64,000 nucleotides of DNA from NCBI RefSeq assembly GCF_015209725.1, contig NZ_CP063656.1, forward strand, positions 1,595,001 through 1,659,000, read 5' to 3'. This DNA is from Lysobacter ciconiae. Its GTDB lineage: Bacteria > Pseudomonadota > Gammaproteobacteria > Xanthomonadales > Xanthomonadaceae. Of this stretch, positions 24,192-33,692 are shown piece by piece. A program made the translations under genes and the position numbers. Position 1 is the stretch's first letter; every line of letters begins with the position of its first letter. The notes below the pieces were generated by a model, which was given only the letters and a program-made list of their open reading frames with translations, was not told the DNA's origin and ran no database searches.

Positions 24192-24353
24192 GATGATGGC
24201 GCGCTCAGGCATTGCGGCAGGAAGCGGCGCAGGATCCGCCAAACCGGCAAGGATACCGCCCGCCAGGGCTGTTTGCGGGGGTGGCTTTTGTCATGGGTGC
24301 GCGAATCGTGCATCGGTTAGGCTGCAGGATCCCAACGACGAGGTTCCTGTCCA

Positions 24354-26579
24354 ATGAAGCACCCTCTCGCGCTGGCCCTGGCTGTGGCGCTGACCACCAG
24401 CTTGGCCGCATGCAGCCAGTCCGAAGCCAATCCGGCTGAGCCCAGCCAGTCCGCATCCCAGGACGGCAACACCGTGAACGAATCCAGCAACAACCCCTTC
24501 TTCGCCGAGAGCAGCCTGCCGCTGCACTACCCCGCGTTCGACAAGATCACCGACGCCGATTTCGGCCCCGGTTTTGATCGCGGCATGGCCGAGCACCTGA
24601 AGGAAGTCGAGGCGATCGCCAACAACAGCGCAGCGCCGACTTTCGAGAACACCATCATCGCGCTGGAGAAATCCGGCGAGATCCTCGACCGCACCTCGAC
24701 CGTGTTCTTCTCCCTGGTCGGTGCCGACACCAACGACACCCGCAAGGCGATCCAGGCCGAATACGCGCCCAAGCTGGCCGCGCACCGCGACGCCATCGCG
24801 CTGAACCCGAAGCTGTTCGACCGCATCCAGAAGCTGTACGACACCCGCGACTCGCTGGGCCTGGACGCCGAGGGCGTGCGCCTGGTGGAGCGTTACCACA
24901 CCGACCTGGTCCGCTCGGGCGCCAAGCTTCCCGAAGCCGACAAGGTCCGTCTGAAGGAAATCAACGGCGAGCTGGCCAATCTGGGTACCAGCTTCAACCA
25001 GAACGTTCTGGCCGAGGTCAACGCCTCCGCCATCACGGTTGACAGCAAGGACGAACTGGCCGGCATGACCGACGACCAGATCGCCGCCGCGGCCGACGCC
25101 GCCAAGGCCGCCGGCAAGGAAGGCAAGTACGTCATCGCCCTGCTCAACACCACCGGCCAGCCGCTGGAGTCGCAGCTGGAAAACCGCGCCCTGCGCGAGC
25201 GCCTGCACAAGGCATCGGTCAGCCGCGGCAGCCGCGGCAACGAGTTCGACAACACCAGGCTGGTGTCGACGATCCTCAAGCTGCGGGCCGAGAAGGCCGG
25301 CATGCTGGGCTATCCGACCTACGCGGCCTACGTACTGGCCGATGAAACCGCCAAGACCCCCGAGGCGGTCAACGAAATGCTCGGCAAGCTCGCCCCGCCG
25401 GCCGTCGCCAACGCCCGCCGCGAAGGCGCCGCGCTGCAGGCGATGATCGACAAGGAGCAGGCCGCCAAGGGCGAGCCCACCTTCAAGCTGGAACCGTGGG
25501 ACTGGGCGTACTACACCGAGAAGGTCCGCGCCGACAAATACGACTTCGACGAGTCACAGCTCAAGCCGTACCTGGAAATGAAGAACGTGCTCGAGAACGG
25601 CGTGTTCTACGCCGCCGGCCAGCTGTACGGCCTGAGCTTCAAGCAGCGCACCGACCTGCCGGTCTACCACCCCGACGTGACCACGTATGACGTGTTCGAC
25701 AAGGACGGCAGCCAGCTGGCGATCTTCGTGTTCGACCCGTTTGCCCGTCCGTCCAAGCGCGGCGGGGCGTGGATGAACTCCTACGTGTCCCAGTCCGCAC
25801 TCACCGGCAACCTGCCGATCGTGGCCAACCACCTCAACATCACCAAGCCGACCAATGGCCCGGCGCTGATGACGTGGGACGAGACCACCACGATGTTCCA
25901 CGAGTTCGGGCATGCGCTGCACGGCATGTTCTCCAACGTGAAGTATCCCTACTTCAGCGGCACCAGCGTGCCGCGCGACTTCGTCGAGTTCCCGTCCCAG
26001 GTCAACGAGATGTGGGCCGACTGGCCCAGCGTGCTGGCCAACTACGCCAAGCACTACAAGACCGGCGAGGCGATGCCGCAGGCGTTGCTGGACAAGGTCG
26101 CGGCAGCCTCCAAGTTCAACCAGGGCTTTGCCACCACCGAGTACCTGGGTTCGGCGATGCTTGACCAGAGCTGGCACCAGGCCAAGGCCGACGCCATCCC
26201 CGACGCCGCCGGCGTGATGGACTTCGAAGCCGCTGCGCTGAAAGCCAACGGCACCGACTACGCCGCCGTGCCCCCGCGCTACCGCACGCCCTACTTCAGC
26301 CACATCATGGGCGGATACGCAGCCGGCTACTACGCCTACATCTGGTCGGAAGTGCTGGACGCCAACACGGTGGAGTACATCAAGAAGAACGGCGGCCTGA
26401 CCCGCGAGAACGGCGATCGCTTCCGCGACACCCTGCTCTCGCGCGGCGGCAGCAAGGACGCCCTGCAGCTGTTCCGTGACTTTGCCGGCCACGAGGCGGA
26501 GATCAACCCGCTGCTGGTGCGCCGAGGACTTGATGGCACGGTCACCGACGACGCCAAGGTGCCAGTCATCAAGGAGTAA
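24354..26579 (+). CDS. M3-family peptidyl-dipeptidase (Dcp-like) lipoprotein
   Basis: A 741-residue exported zinc metallopeptidase. The signal MKHPLALALAVALTTSLAAC ends in a lipobox (LAAC), so it is a lipoprotein facing the periplasm. The active site HEFGHALH begins near His515, with the downstream glutamate in the M3 helix (FVEFPSQVNEMWADW). Dcp enzymes remove C-terminal dipeptides from short peptides. E. coli Dcp is 681 residues and lacks this lipid anchor. The gene is monocistronic: it starts after a 160 bp intergenic region and ends at a strong bidirectional terminator. Confidence 0.95.
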   Translation: MKHPLALALAVALTTSLAACSQSEANPAEPSQSASQDGNTVNESSNNPFFAESSLPLHYPAFDKITDADFGPGFDRGMAEHLKEVEAIANNSAAPTFENTIIALEKSGEILDRTSTVFFSLVGADTNDTRKAIQAEYAPKLAAHRDAIALNPKLFDRIQKLYDTRDSLGLDAEGVRLVERYHTDLVRSGAKLPEADKVRLKEINGELANLGTSFNQNVLAEVNASAITVDSKDELAGMTDDQIAAAADAAKAAGKEGKYVIALLNTTGQPLESQLENRALRERLHKASVSRGSRGNEFDNTRLVSTILKLRAEKAGMLGYPTYAAYVLADETAKTPEAVNEMLGKLAPPAVANARREGAALQAMIDKEQAAKGEPTFKLEPWDWAYYTEKVRADKYDFDESQLKPYLEMKNVLENGVFYAAGQLYGLSFKQRTDLPVYHPDVTTYDVFDKDGSQLAIFVFDPFARPSKRGGAWMNSYVSQSALTGNLPIVANHLNITKPTNGPALMTWDETTTMFHEFGHALHGMFSNVKYPYFSGTSVPRDFVEFPSQVNEMWADWPSVLANYAKHYKTGEAMPQALLDKVAAASKFNQGFATTEYLGSAMLDQSWHQAKADAIPDAAGVMDFEAAALKANGTDYAAVPPRYRTPYFSHIMGGYAAGYYAYIWSEVLDANTVEYIKKNGGLTRENGDRFRDTLLSRGGSKDALQLFRDFAGHEAEINPLLVRRGLDGTVTDDAKVPVIKE

Positions 26580-26603
26580 TCCCGCCGCAGGTGCTGGATC
26601 AAA

Positions 26604-26637
26604 AACGCCGCCGGGTTGATCCCGGCGGCGTTTTTTT
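26604..26637. terminator. Bidirectional intrinsic terminator
   Basis: A 12 bp stem starting AACGCCGCCGGG, 5-base loop and perfect complement, followed by seven T on the plus strand and preceded by five A, so it can work both ways. It ends the M3 peptidase transcript (+) and the convergent DUF3298-type gene (-). Confidence 0.92.
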
Positions 26638-26683
26638 ATGGGCTGAAGCGGGCCGTGTGAAGCAGACCACGCATCGAGTGGCG

Positions 26684-27538
26684 CTAGCTGCCACCCTCGA
26701 AGAGGTCACGGTATTCGGGCGAGATGTACGGCATCAGGACGTTCGCCGGAACGTCCACCGTCTGCACGCCATCGGAGTACGGACCCACCTGGTAGGGCGA
26801 GAAAACAAAGCGCAGGCCGCGCAGCTTTCCCGCCGCTCCGGGCAAGGGCTCGAACTCGCCGAATTGCGCGGGCTCGGGTGCGGTGCCCTCGTCGATCATG
26901 CGTCCTGCGCTGCGCATCATCCGGGTGCGTTCCGCGGGATCTGAGGCGTCGCCATCGATGCGCTGCGAGAGACGTGTGTGCAATTGCTCGCGGGCGTACT
27001 CGGAGACCGCTTTCCAGCCGGCGGGATCGGTCACGAGCTCTTCGGCGGTCAGCATCCTGTTGCGGGCCGGCAGCCAGTTGAAGCGGGCAAGCAGCGGCAT
27101 CCCATGGGCGCCACCGGTGTAGCTGCTGCCATCGGCGGCCCAGGAAACGAGCTGCGGCGTGCGCAGCAATTCGACAAAGCTCAGCGAGAGGTCGTAGGGC
27201 GCGTTGCTGCCGCCGTCTTCTGCAGGTGGACGCGACTGCGCGGCCTGGATCATTTCCCCGCGGGCGCTGTCCGCATAGGCTTTCATGCGCCTGGCCAGGC
27301 CCGGATAGGCCGAGGCGTCACCCTGGTAGCTGATGCCGACGAGGTAGTCGCTGGTGCCTTCCACGATATCTTCCAGCACCACCGGCTGGTCGTCGGTCAC
27401 CGGGTCGGGCAATCCAGGCGCCGGCTGGGTTGCGCCGGTGCCGGTGGGACCCGCGGTGTCGGGCGGCGAGCGATCGCAGCCGACTGCAGTAACCAGCAGG
27501 GCGGCCATGAGCGCGGCGATGAGTGGCGTGTGACGCAT
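26684..27538 (-). CDS. DUF4163/DUF3298 (RsiV-like) lipoprotein
   Basis: A 284-residue exported lipoprotein; the signal MRHTPLIAALMAALLVTAVGC ends in an acceptable lipobox (AVGC). The mature protein has the two-domain DUF4163/DUF3298 layout seen in the extracellular part of RsiV. DLSLSFVELLRTPQLVSW and TGGAHGMPLLARFNWLPARN form the first domain, LTAEELVTDPAGWKAVSEYA follows, and FVFSPYQVGPYSDGVQTVDV is the conserved C-terminal motif. In RsiV this region senses lysozyme, but free-standing lipoproteins like this one have no known ligand. GGGGG eight bases before the ATG supports the start. Confidence 0.88.
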   Translation of the reverse strand: MRHTPLIAALMAALLVTAVGCDRSPPDTAGPTGTGATQPAPGLPDPVTDDQPVVLEDIVEGTSDYLVGISYQGDASAYPGLARRMKAYADSARGEMIQAAQSRPPAEDGGSNAPYDLSLSFVELLRTPQLVSWAADGSSYTGGAHGMPLLARFNWLPARNRMLTAEELVTDPAGWKAVSEYAREQLHTRLSQRIDGDASDPAERTRMMRSAGRMIDEGTAPEPAQFGEFEPLPGAAGKLRGLRFVFSPYQVGPYSDGVQTVDVPANVLMPYISPEYRDLFEGGS

Positions 27539-27667
27539 GCAGTGATCCCCCTGGACGAATTACGTGCAGCCTAGCCGCGCTGACGTGACGCCCAAATGCA
27601 CGGGAGCCCGGCGCAGCCATGCGCGCGGCTGGACTCCACTCGCGGACCGCTCAGGCCGCGCTGCGTA

Positions 27668-28381
27668 TCACCACTCGGTGCGGTGCGGGATCAGACCCTG
27701 CAGCTCCTCGTCGGTCAGGTTGCGCCACTGGCCGATCTTCAGGCGGCCCAGCTTGACGTTGCCGATGCGCACCCGCACCAGCGTCTTGACCCGGAACTTG
27801 AAATACGCCGCCATCAGGCGAATCTGGCGATTGAGTCCCTGCACCAGAACAATGCGGAAGCCGAAGCGGCCCAGCTTGGTGGTCTTGCAGGGCAGCGTGG
27901 TCTGACCGTGGATGGGCACGCCCTTGGCCATGGCGCGCAGGAATTCGGGGGTCACGTCGTGGTTGACCGCCACCAGGTACTCCTTCTCCAGCTTGTTCTC
28001 CGCGCGCAGGATCTCGTTGACGATGTCCCCGTTGCTGGTCAGCAGGATCAGCCCTTCCGAATCCTTGTCGAGCCGGCCGATCGGAAAGATCCGCTGCTCG
28101 TGGCCGATGAAGTCGATGATGTTCCCGTCCACCGCCGACTCGGTCGTGCAGGTGATCCCGACCGGCTTGTTGAGCATGATGTAGACGTGCTTGCGCTTGC
28201 CCTTGGCGACGGTCTTCACCCGCAGCGCCTGGCCATCCACCTTGACCTCGTCATCCTCACCGACTTCGGAGCCGACCCGCGCCCGGATGCCGTTCACGGT
28301 CACCCGGCCTTCGGAGATCAGGCGATCGGCTTCGCGGCGGGAGCAGAACCCGCTTTCGCTGATGTGTTTGTTGAGGCGCAT
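27668..28381 (-). CDS. rluF: 23S rRNA pseudouridine synthase, RluF type
   Basis: A 237-residue RsuA/RluB/E/F-family pseudouridine synthase. The N-terminal S4 RNA-binding domain reads MRLNKHISESGFCSRREADR. The catalytic aspartate sits in GRLDKDSEGLILLTSNGD, and VQGLNRQIRLMAAYF with the following VKTLVRVRIGNVKLG is the C-terminal motif typical of RluF, which modifies U2604 in 23S rRNA. It is shorter than E. coli RluF (290) because a C-terminal extension is lacking. The ATG at 28381 starts the S4 domain; the open frame further upstream is not conserved. Confidence 0.9.
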   Translation of the reverse strand: MRLNKHISESGFCSRREADRLISEGRVTVNGIRARVGSEVGEDDEVKVDGQALRVKTVAKGKRKHVYIMLNKPVGITCTTESAVDGNIIDFIGHEQRIFPIGRLDKDSEGLILLTSNGDIVNEILRAENKLEKEYLVAVNHDVTPEFLRAMAKGVPIHGQTTLPCKTTKLGRFGFRIVLVQGLNRQIRLMAAYFKFRVKTLVRVRIGNVKLGRLKIGQWRNLTDEELQGLIPHRTEW

Positions 28382-28491
28382 GACGGGATGGGGACCGGTG
28401 GGGGCCGCGTAGGCTGGCACAAGTGTCCCCCAATGGCGAACACGGGCGGAAGATCCACCGATGCGCAGCGCCGGGGTAAGGTTTGCCGGGC

Positions 28492-28800
28492 TTACTCGAC
28501 GAGCGACAGGTAGGCCGGGTGGCGCTTGGCCCATCCAGCGGCGTAGCTGCATTCCGGACGCACCTTCCACTTGTGCTGGCTGGCGTGCTCGAAGGCCGCT
28601 TCCACCAGCTGTCCGGCGATTCCGCGGCCGCCAATTTCCGACGGGACGCCGGTGTGGGTGATGACCATGACGTTCCCATCGCGGTGATAGTCGAGCACCG
28701 CATCGGTGCCGTCCACGGTGAGGATGAAACGGCCGGCATCGGCGTCGTGGCGCGGCGCCGGGGTTTGCGCTGGGGTGTTCTCCGGGGATTGGCCTGCCAT
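28492..28800 (-). CDS. Small GNAT-type N-acetyltransferase domain protein
   Basis: A 102-residue protein of the single-domain Gcn5-related family (YjdJ-like, PF14542). After a disordered N-terminal ~25 residues it shows RFILTVDGTDAVLDYHRDGN, ITHTGVPSEIGGRGIAGQLV (the acetyl-CoA-binding loop) and VRPECSYAAGWAKRHPAYLSL at the end. The acceptor is unknown for the family. AGGAG lies before the ATG at 28800, which decides the start against the longer frame opening at 28881. Confidence 0.88.
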   Translation of the reverse strand: MAGQSPENTPAQTPAPRHDADAGRFILTVDGTDAVLDYHRDGNVMVITHTGVPSEIGGRGIAGQLVEAAFEHASQHKWKVRPECSYAAGWAKRHPAYLSLVE

Positions 28801-28932
28801 GGGTAGCTCCTGACTGTGTGGAATGGCAGTCAATCTACTACCGCAGGCATTCACCCCGGATGAGCACCGCGCAATTGGCAAGCGCGTCGCAATCTGGCCT
28901 GACGCAGCGTGGTTCCCGTCCTGCGAGCGGCC

Positions 28933-29538
28933 CTACCCGAACGAAGGACTCAGCAACTCGCGCAGGAAGTGGCTGCCGATGGCGGGATTGAGCATCAGCA
29001 CGAACAGCACGCCGTAGATCGCGCCCGACAGGTGCGCGCTGTGGTTGGTCCGGCCGCCGCCGCTGCGGTCCATCCAGAACGAATAGCCCACGAAGAACAC
29101 GCCGTACAGGATCGCCGGCACCGGCAGGAAGAACACGAAGATCAGCGACCACGGCTTGACCAGGATGAAGGCGAACAACACCGCCGATACCGCACCGGAG
29201 GCGCCCAGGCTGCGGTAGTTGCGGTCGCCCTTGTGGCGCAGGTAGGTGGGCATGATCGCCACCACGATCGCCGACAGGTAGAACAGCGCGAAGCCGACGG
29301 GGCCGATCATCTGGGTGATCAGCTGCTCGGCGAAGCGGCCGAAGAAGAACAGCGTGATCATGTTGAACAGCAGGTGCTGCCAGTCGGCGTGGATGAAGCC
29401 GTGGGTGATCAGCCGGTCGTACTGCTTCGCGCCGCTGATCGCCGGCGGCCACAGGATCAGGCGCTCCAGCAGCCGCGGGTTGCCGAATGCTTGCCAGGAG
29501 ACCAGGACGGTGACGGCAATGATGGCCAGGGTGATCAT
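28933..29538 (-). CDS. Rhomboid family intramembrane serine protease
   Basis: A 201-residue six-helix inner-membrane protease. The catalytic serine is in LGASGAVSAV (Ser114) and the histidine in NHSAHLSGA (His169), forming the usual Ser-His dyad. The L1-region HGFIHADWQHLLFNMITLFFFG has the conserved His-Leu-Leu-Phe-Asn of rhomboids. It cleaves single-pass membrane proteins within the bilayer; the substrate here is unknown. Its ATG lies three bases after the stop of the upstream peptide transporter gene, so the two form an operon. Confidence 0.93.
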   Translation of the reverse strand: MITLAIIAVTVLVSWQAFGNPRLLERLILWPPAISGAKQYDRLITHGFIHADWQHLLFNMITLFFFGRFAEQLITQMIGPVGFALFYLSAIVVAIMPTYLRHKGDRNYRSLGASGAVSAVLFAFILVKPWSLIFVFFLPVPAILYGVFFVGYSFWMDRSGGGRTNHSAHLSGAIYGVLFVLMLNPAIGSHFLRELLSPSFG

Positions 29539-29541
29539 GAA

Positions 29542-31110
29542 TCAGACTTTCCGGTAGTGGTCGACGACGCGGTAGCGGCGGGCGTACAAGCCGAACACCA
29601 GCGCGGCCACCAGGGCGAAGGCGGCGAAGAAGAACATCTGGAATGAGGCGGTGCTGAGCCCGGTGGCAGCGATGTTGCCGGTCACCGCATCGTTGCGGAC
29701 CGCGGCGTTGGCCAGCAGCACCCACAGGTTGCCGATGGTGGTGGTCAGGTTCCAGAAGCTCATCACCACGCCCTTCATGGCCAGAGGCGCCTGGCTGTAG
29801 GCGAATTCGAGCCCGGTCGCCGAGACCAGCACCTCGCCGAAGGTCAGCAGCGCGTACGGCAGCACCTGCCAGACGATCGACATCGGATCGCCGTTGTCCA
29901 TGGCCACCTGGATACCGCCGATGACGATCCAGGCCAGGCCGCTGAAGGCGATGCCCGCGGTCATCCGGCGCAGTGCGGTGGGTTCCCAGCCGAAACGCCG
30001 CAGCGCCGGGTACAGCACCATGTTGTTGAACGGGATCAGGATCATCACCAGCGCCGGGTTCAGCGCCTGCATCTGCGATGAGACGAACCATTCGGGCTTG
30101 GTCATCGCGTTGCCCTGGATGACCCAGGTCGACGCCTTCTGGTCGAACAGCGAGAAGAACGGCGTGGTCAGCGCGAAGATCACCAGCACGCGCAGGACGC
30201 TGCGCACGCCGTCGACGGCCATGTCCGGATGCACGCCGCGGGCCCGATCCAGCTGCATATAGGCGCCGCCGCCCGCACCGACCAGCAACACCACCAGCGC
30301 GATGCAGAACGCGATCACGAATCCCAAGGTCGGAATCAGTGCGAACGAGGCGGCGGCCACGACCACGCCCGCCATCGCCATCCACAGGCCCATCCTCCCC
30401 TGCCCCGGCTTCTCGGCCAGCAACGCGGTGCGGATGACCCGCGAGAAGGAGTCCGGATCCGCCACCGTGGCCGGCGGGACGATCACGTAGTGCTTCCGGC
30501 CCAGCCAGAACACCAGGGTGGCGATGAACATCAGCGCGCCCGGGATGCCGAAGGCCACGCTGGCACCAAAGTGCTTGAGGAACAACGGCATCATCAGCGA
30601 GGCAAAAAGTGACCCGAAGTTGATGATCCAGTAGAAGCCGTCAAAGACGACCTTCGCCAGGTGCTTGTTGGTGCGGTCGAACTGGTCGCCAACAAAGGAC
30701 GCCACCAGCGGCTTGATGCCGCCCGCGCCCAGCGCGATCAGGCCCAAGCCGGTGAAGAACCCGGTGCGGCTGTCCTCGAACATCGCCAGGCAGGCATGGC
30801 CCGCGCAATAGATCAGGCTGAACCACAGGATGGTGTTGTACTTGCCGAAAAACCGGTCCGACAGGTAGCCGCCCAGCAACGGGAAGAAGTACACACCGAT
30901 CATGAAGGTGTGGATCAGGTCCTTCGCCGCCAGCTCGCGCTCGGTGCCTTCCAGGATGTGCTGCAGCAACGTCGAGGTGATCAGGAACTGCACCAGGATG
31001 TTGCGCATGCCATAGAAGCTGAAGCGCTCGCATCCCTCGTTGCCGATGATGTAGCGGATCTGGCGCGGGAACCGGGCCTTGCCGGTCGCCGCGGCGGCGT
31101 TGGTCGTCAT
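29542..31110 (-). CDS. POT/PTR-family proton-dependent peptide transporter
   Basis: A 522-residue inner-membrane MFS protein of the proton-coupled oligopeptide transporter family (DtpA/PepT like). The N-terminal signature NEGCERFSFYGMRNILVQFL contains the ExxERFxYY-type proton/peptide motif. YFFPLLGGYLSDRFFGKYNT and the central FYWIINFGSLFASLMMP correspond to the PTR2 signatures. It should import di- and tripeptides with protons. About twelve to fourteen hydrophobic helices are visible. It is followed directly by the rhomboid gene. Confidence 0.93.
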   Translation of the reverse strand: MTTNAAAATGKARFPRQIRYIIGNEGCERFSFYGMRNILVQFLITSTLLQHILEGTERELAAKDLIHTFMIGVYFFPLLGGYLSDRFFGKYNTILWFSLIYCAGHACLAMFEDSRTGFFTGLGLIALGAGGIKPLVASFVGDQFDRTNKHLAKVVFDGFYWIINFGSLFASLMMPLFLKHFGASVAFGIPGALMFIATLVFWLGRKHYVIVPPATVADPDSFSRVIRTALLAEKPGQGRMGLWMAMAGVVVAAASFALIPTLGFVIAFCIALVVLLVGAGGGAYMQLDRARGVHPDMAVDGVRSVLRVLVIFALTTPFFSLFDQKASTWVIQGNAMTKPEWFVSSQMQALNPALVMILIPFNNMVLYPALRRFGWEPTALRRMTAGIAFSGLAWIVIGGIQVAMDNGDPMSIVWQVLPYALLTFGEVLVSATGLEFAYSQAPLAMKGVVMSFWNLTTTIGNLWVLLANAAVRNDAVTGNIAATGLSTASFQMFFFAAFALVAALVFGLYARRYRVVDHYRKV

Positions 31111-31195
31111 CGTTGGATGGTCCGGAAAAATCGAAACCCGGAGCCTACGCGAAGCCGGTCGCCAACGCCCCTGCCGTTGGCCGTGGTGCGCTCAC

Positions 31196-33388
31196 TCAGA
31201 AACTGCGGCTTGCGGACACGCCTACCTGCCAGTGGCGCCCCGGCGCCGGCTCGTAGTAGCGCCCGTTGCCGTCGTTGACGATGACCGAGCCGATGATGTC
31301 GCGGTCAAAGACGTTGTTGAGCCGTGCAAAACCGCGCCACTCCAGCCCAGCGCCCTGGATGCGGTGCTCGGCGGCCAGGTCGAAGCGCGCGGCCGCCGGT
31401 GCGTATTCGGAGTTGGCATCGTCCACGGCGATGCGGTCGGTGTACTGCCCTTCCAGCATCACGTCGGTCGAGGCGAGCGGGCTCCAGCGCAGCTCCGACC
31501 AGGCGGTATTGCGCGCCAGCCCCGGGATCCGACGCCCGGCCTGGATAATCAGGCTGTCGTCACCGCAGGGCGGCGTCCCGCAGGCGGCGAAATCGGTCAG
31601 GTATTCGGCGTCCAGGAAGGTGTAGGCGCCCGACAGGTGCCACTGCGGCGCAAACTCCAAGGTGCCGGCCAGTTCCACGCCGCGCCGCCGCGACACGCCG
31701 GCGTTGCCGTACACGCTGCGACCGCCCTGGTTGGCGATCACCACCAGCTCGTCGCGGGTCCGGCTCTGGAACACCGCGCCGGACCACTCCCAGCCGTCGC
31801 GCCTTGCGCGGACGCCGGCTTCGATGTTGCGACTGCGCGCCGGTTCCAGCCCGTTGTTGAGGCCACTGCGATCGTCATCGCGGTAGGCCAGCTCGGACAG
31901 GGTGGGCGTCTCGAATCCGGCGCCCGCGTTGGCGTACACGCTCAGCCACGGGGTCGCGCGGAACAGCACTCCGGCGACCGGCGAGGTACGCGCGTAGTCC
32001 AGCGAACCGCTGTCATCGGGGTTGTCGGCGGTGATGTAATGGTCGCGCGAGTTGAAACGCACCTGGCTGCGGCGTGCGCCCAGGTTGATCCGCCAGCGCT
32101 CGGCCGGAGCCCACTCGGCCTGCGCGTAGACATCGCGGGCGGTGACGCGGTCGTCCTGGTCGCGGCGGAGCTTGCCCACCACGCCGATGCGGTCGCCGAT
32201 GAAATTCTCGAAACCGCGCCGGCGCTCCTCCGACACCTGGTATTCCAGCCCGGTGGTCAGCGAGAACGGCCGCTCCAGCAGACTCGAGGCCCATTGCCAG
32301 CGCAGGTCGGCGCCGCTGTAATCGCGATCCAGGTCGATCGCCCCGCCGCCGTGCATGGGATTCTTGCGCTGGACAATCACGGGCACGGACAGCATCTGGG
32401 TGGTCTTGCGACTGCCGGCGTGGGCCGTCAGTTGCAGCGTCTGCGATTCGCCCAGCGCCTGCTCGATCCGGGCGCCGGCCTGGCCCTGGCGGACCGTCTT
32501 GCGGGTGTCGAACGCGAGCGCGCCATCGCTGGCAGCGCGACGGTCACCACGCAACTGGCCCGCGGTCAGCCCCTGCGGGTCGTCGGCCTCCAGGTCCAGA
32601 CCGTTGACCAGCACGGTGTAGCGCGTCCCCGTGCCGGCGACGCCTTTGAGTACCGCCTGGCCGCTGCGCCGGTGCGAGCGGCTGTGGCGTCGAAAGCCGT
32701 CGCTGCGGACATCGGCGAAATCGCCGACGAAGCTGCCGTCGTTCCCGTCACCCCAAGGGGTCTGGAACGACAGCGAGGACTGTTGCAAACCGTAGCCGCC
32801 CAGCACAAGGCCGGCGGAGAGCGTCGGTTCGTCGGGTGCCGATGCGGTAAACAGCGAAATCACGCCGCCCGAGGCGTTGCCGTACAGCGCCGAGAACGGG
32901 CCGCGCAGCACTTCGATGCGCTCCGCCGATGCGATCGGGAAATGCGACACCTGCCCCTGCCCGTCCGGCATCGTGGCCGGAATGCCGTCGGTGTAGAGCC
33001 GCACGCCGCGTACGCCAAAGGTTGCCCGCGCGCCGAAGCCACGGATCGAGATCTGCAGGTCCTGCGCGTCGTTCTGGCGATTGCGCGCCACCACGCCGGG
33101 TATCCGGCCCAGGGACTCGGACAGGTCAATGGCCGGACGCGCCCGATGGATGGCGTCGGCTTCCACCAGGTCGATGGCGGCCGGCACCACCAGCGCGTCG
33201 GCCGGGATCCGGGTCGCCGAGACCACGACCGAAGGCAGCTGCACCGCGGCAGCTGGCTGCCCGGACTGGTCGCCTTGCGGCTGGCCGGACGCCTGCGCGC
33301 TCACGCCCACGGGCAGGCCCAGGGCAATCAGCAGGCAGCCGTGCAGGAGCGAAGCACGCGGCTGCGCGTTACGGGCGGGTAGTCGCAT
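31196..33388 (-). CDS. TonB-dependent outer-membrane receptor
   Basis: A 730-residue outer-membrane receptor. A Sec signal (MRLPARNAQ... to GVSAQA, ~31 residues) is followed by a TonB-box-like SVVVSATRIP. The plug domain (~residues 50-165) contains IPGVVARNRQNDAQDLQISIRGFG, RGVRLYTDGIPATMPDGQGQ and IEVLRGPFSALYGNASGGVI. The rest is a 22-strand barrel ending in the aromatic residue of VGVSASRSF. The layout resembles ferric-siderophore receptors, which fits the iron ABC system elsewhere in the window, but the ligand cannot be read from sequence. The start at 33388 has GAGG nine bases upstream; ATG at 33406 is possible. It is divergent from the efflux operon. Confidence 0.92.
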   Translation of the reverse strand: MRLPARNAQPRASLLHGCLLIALGLPVGVSAQASGQPQGDQSGQPAAAVQLPSVVVSATRIPADALVVPAAIDLVEADAIHRARPAIDLSESLGRIPGVVARNRQNDAQDLQISIRGFGARATFGVRGVRLYTDGIPATMPDGQGQVSHFPIASAERIEVLRGPFSALYGNASGGVISLFTASAPDEPTLSAGLVLGGYGLQQSSLSFQTPWGDGNDGSFVGDFADVRSDGFRRHSRSHRRSGQAVLKGVAGTGTRYTVLVNGLDLEADDPQGLTAGQLRGDRRAASDGALAFDTRKTVRQGQAGARIEQALGESQTLQLTAHAGSRKTTQMLSVPVIVQRKNPMHGGGAIDLDRDYSGADLRWQWASSLLERPFSLTTGLEYQVSEERRRGFENFIGDRIGVVGKLRRDQDDRVTARDVYAQAEWAPAERWRINLGARRSQVRFNSRDHYITADNPDDSGSLDYARTSPVAGVLFRATPWLSVYANAGAGFETPTLSELAYRDDDRSGLNNGLEPARSRNIEAGVRARRDGWEWSGAVFQSRTRDELVVIANQGGRSVYGNAGVSRRRGVELAGTLEFAPQWHLSGAYTFLDAEYLTDFAACGTPPCGDDSLIIQAGRRIPGLARNTAWSELRWSPLASTDVMLEGQYTDRIAVDDANSEYAPAAARFDLAAEHRIQGAGLEWRGFARLNNVFDRDIIGSVIVNDGNGRYYEPAPGRHWQVGVSASRSF

Positions 33389-33630
33389 GGTGCAAAACCT
33401 CGTCATCGCGGTCGCAGCGCCGCGGTCAAGGGATGCGCAGCCTACCGTGCAACACGCAAACGGCCTGAACGCGACACTCACATGCGATCGCTCGCAGGGG
33501 CGCAATCACCCCGACTTAAAGTCCCGGACGCGACTATTTCCGCTTTGCTGCGCTGCGTTTTGGCCGGCGGAAATGAGACGGGCTCTGCCGGATATCTCGC
33601 GCTCCCTATTCATCTTTCACGCCGCCAGCA

Positions 33631-33659
33631 TTGACAACAAAAGAATGATCGTTCATTCT
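33631..33659 (+). promoter_or_regulatory. Efflux promoter with palindromic TetR-type operator
   Basis: A perfect -35 box TTGACA (33631-33636) is followed at 17-base spacing by a modest -10 (CATTCT, 33654-33659). Overlapping the spacer and -10 is the inverted repeat AGAATGA-TCGT-TCATTCT (33642-33659), 7-base arms. TetR-family repressors bind palindromes of this size, and a tetR-type gene ends this operon. A bound repressor would block polymerase, giving negative autoregulation of the whole operon. Confidence 0.75.
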
Positions 33660-33669
33660 CCCCCGGTCT

Positions 33670-33692
33670 GAGCGGCCTTCCGCTCTTTTTTT
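33670..33692 (+). promoter_or_regulatory. Hairpin with T-tract in the efflux operon leader
   Basis: GAGCGG/CCGCTC arms with a CCTT loop (33670-33685) are followed by seven T (33686-33692), the form of an intrinsic terminator, 25 bases before the adaptor ATG and just after the predicted transcript start (~33666). It may attenuate transcription or stabilise the 5' end. It cannot serve the TonB receptor gene, which runs away from it. Confidence 0.6.

Noticed and set aside
31079..33382. A 767-codon frame antisense to the TonB receptor
   Set aside because: The receptor on the minus strand has signal, plug and barrel motifs; the antisense product is compositionally biased and unrecognisable.
33389..33630. 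Cobalamin riboswitch before the TonB receptor
   Set aside because: No B12-box-like sequence was found on the minus strand, and the leader has no clear multi-stem layout.
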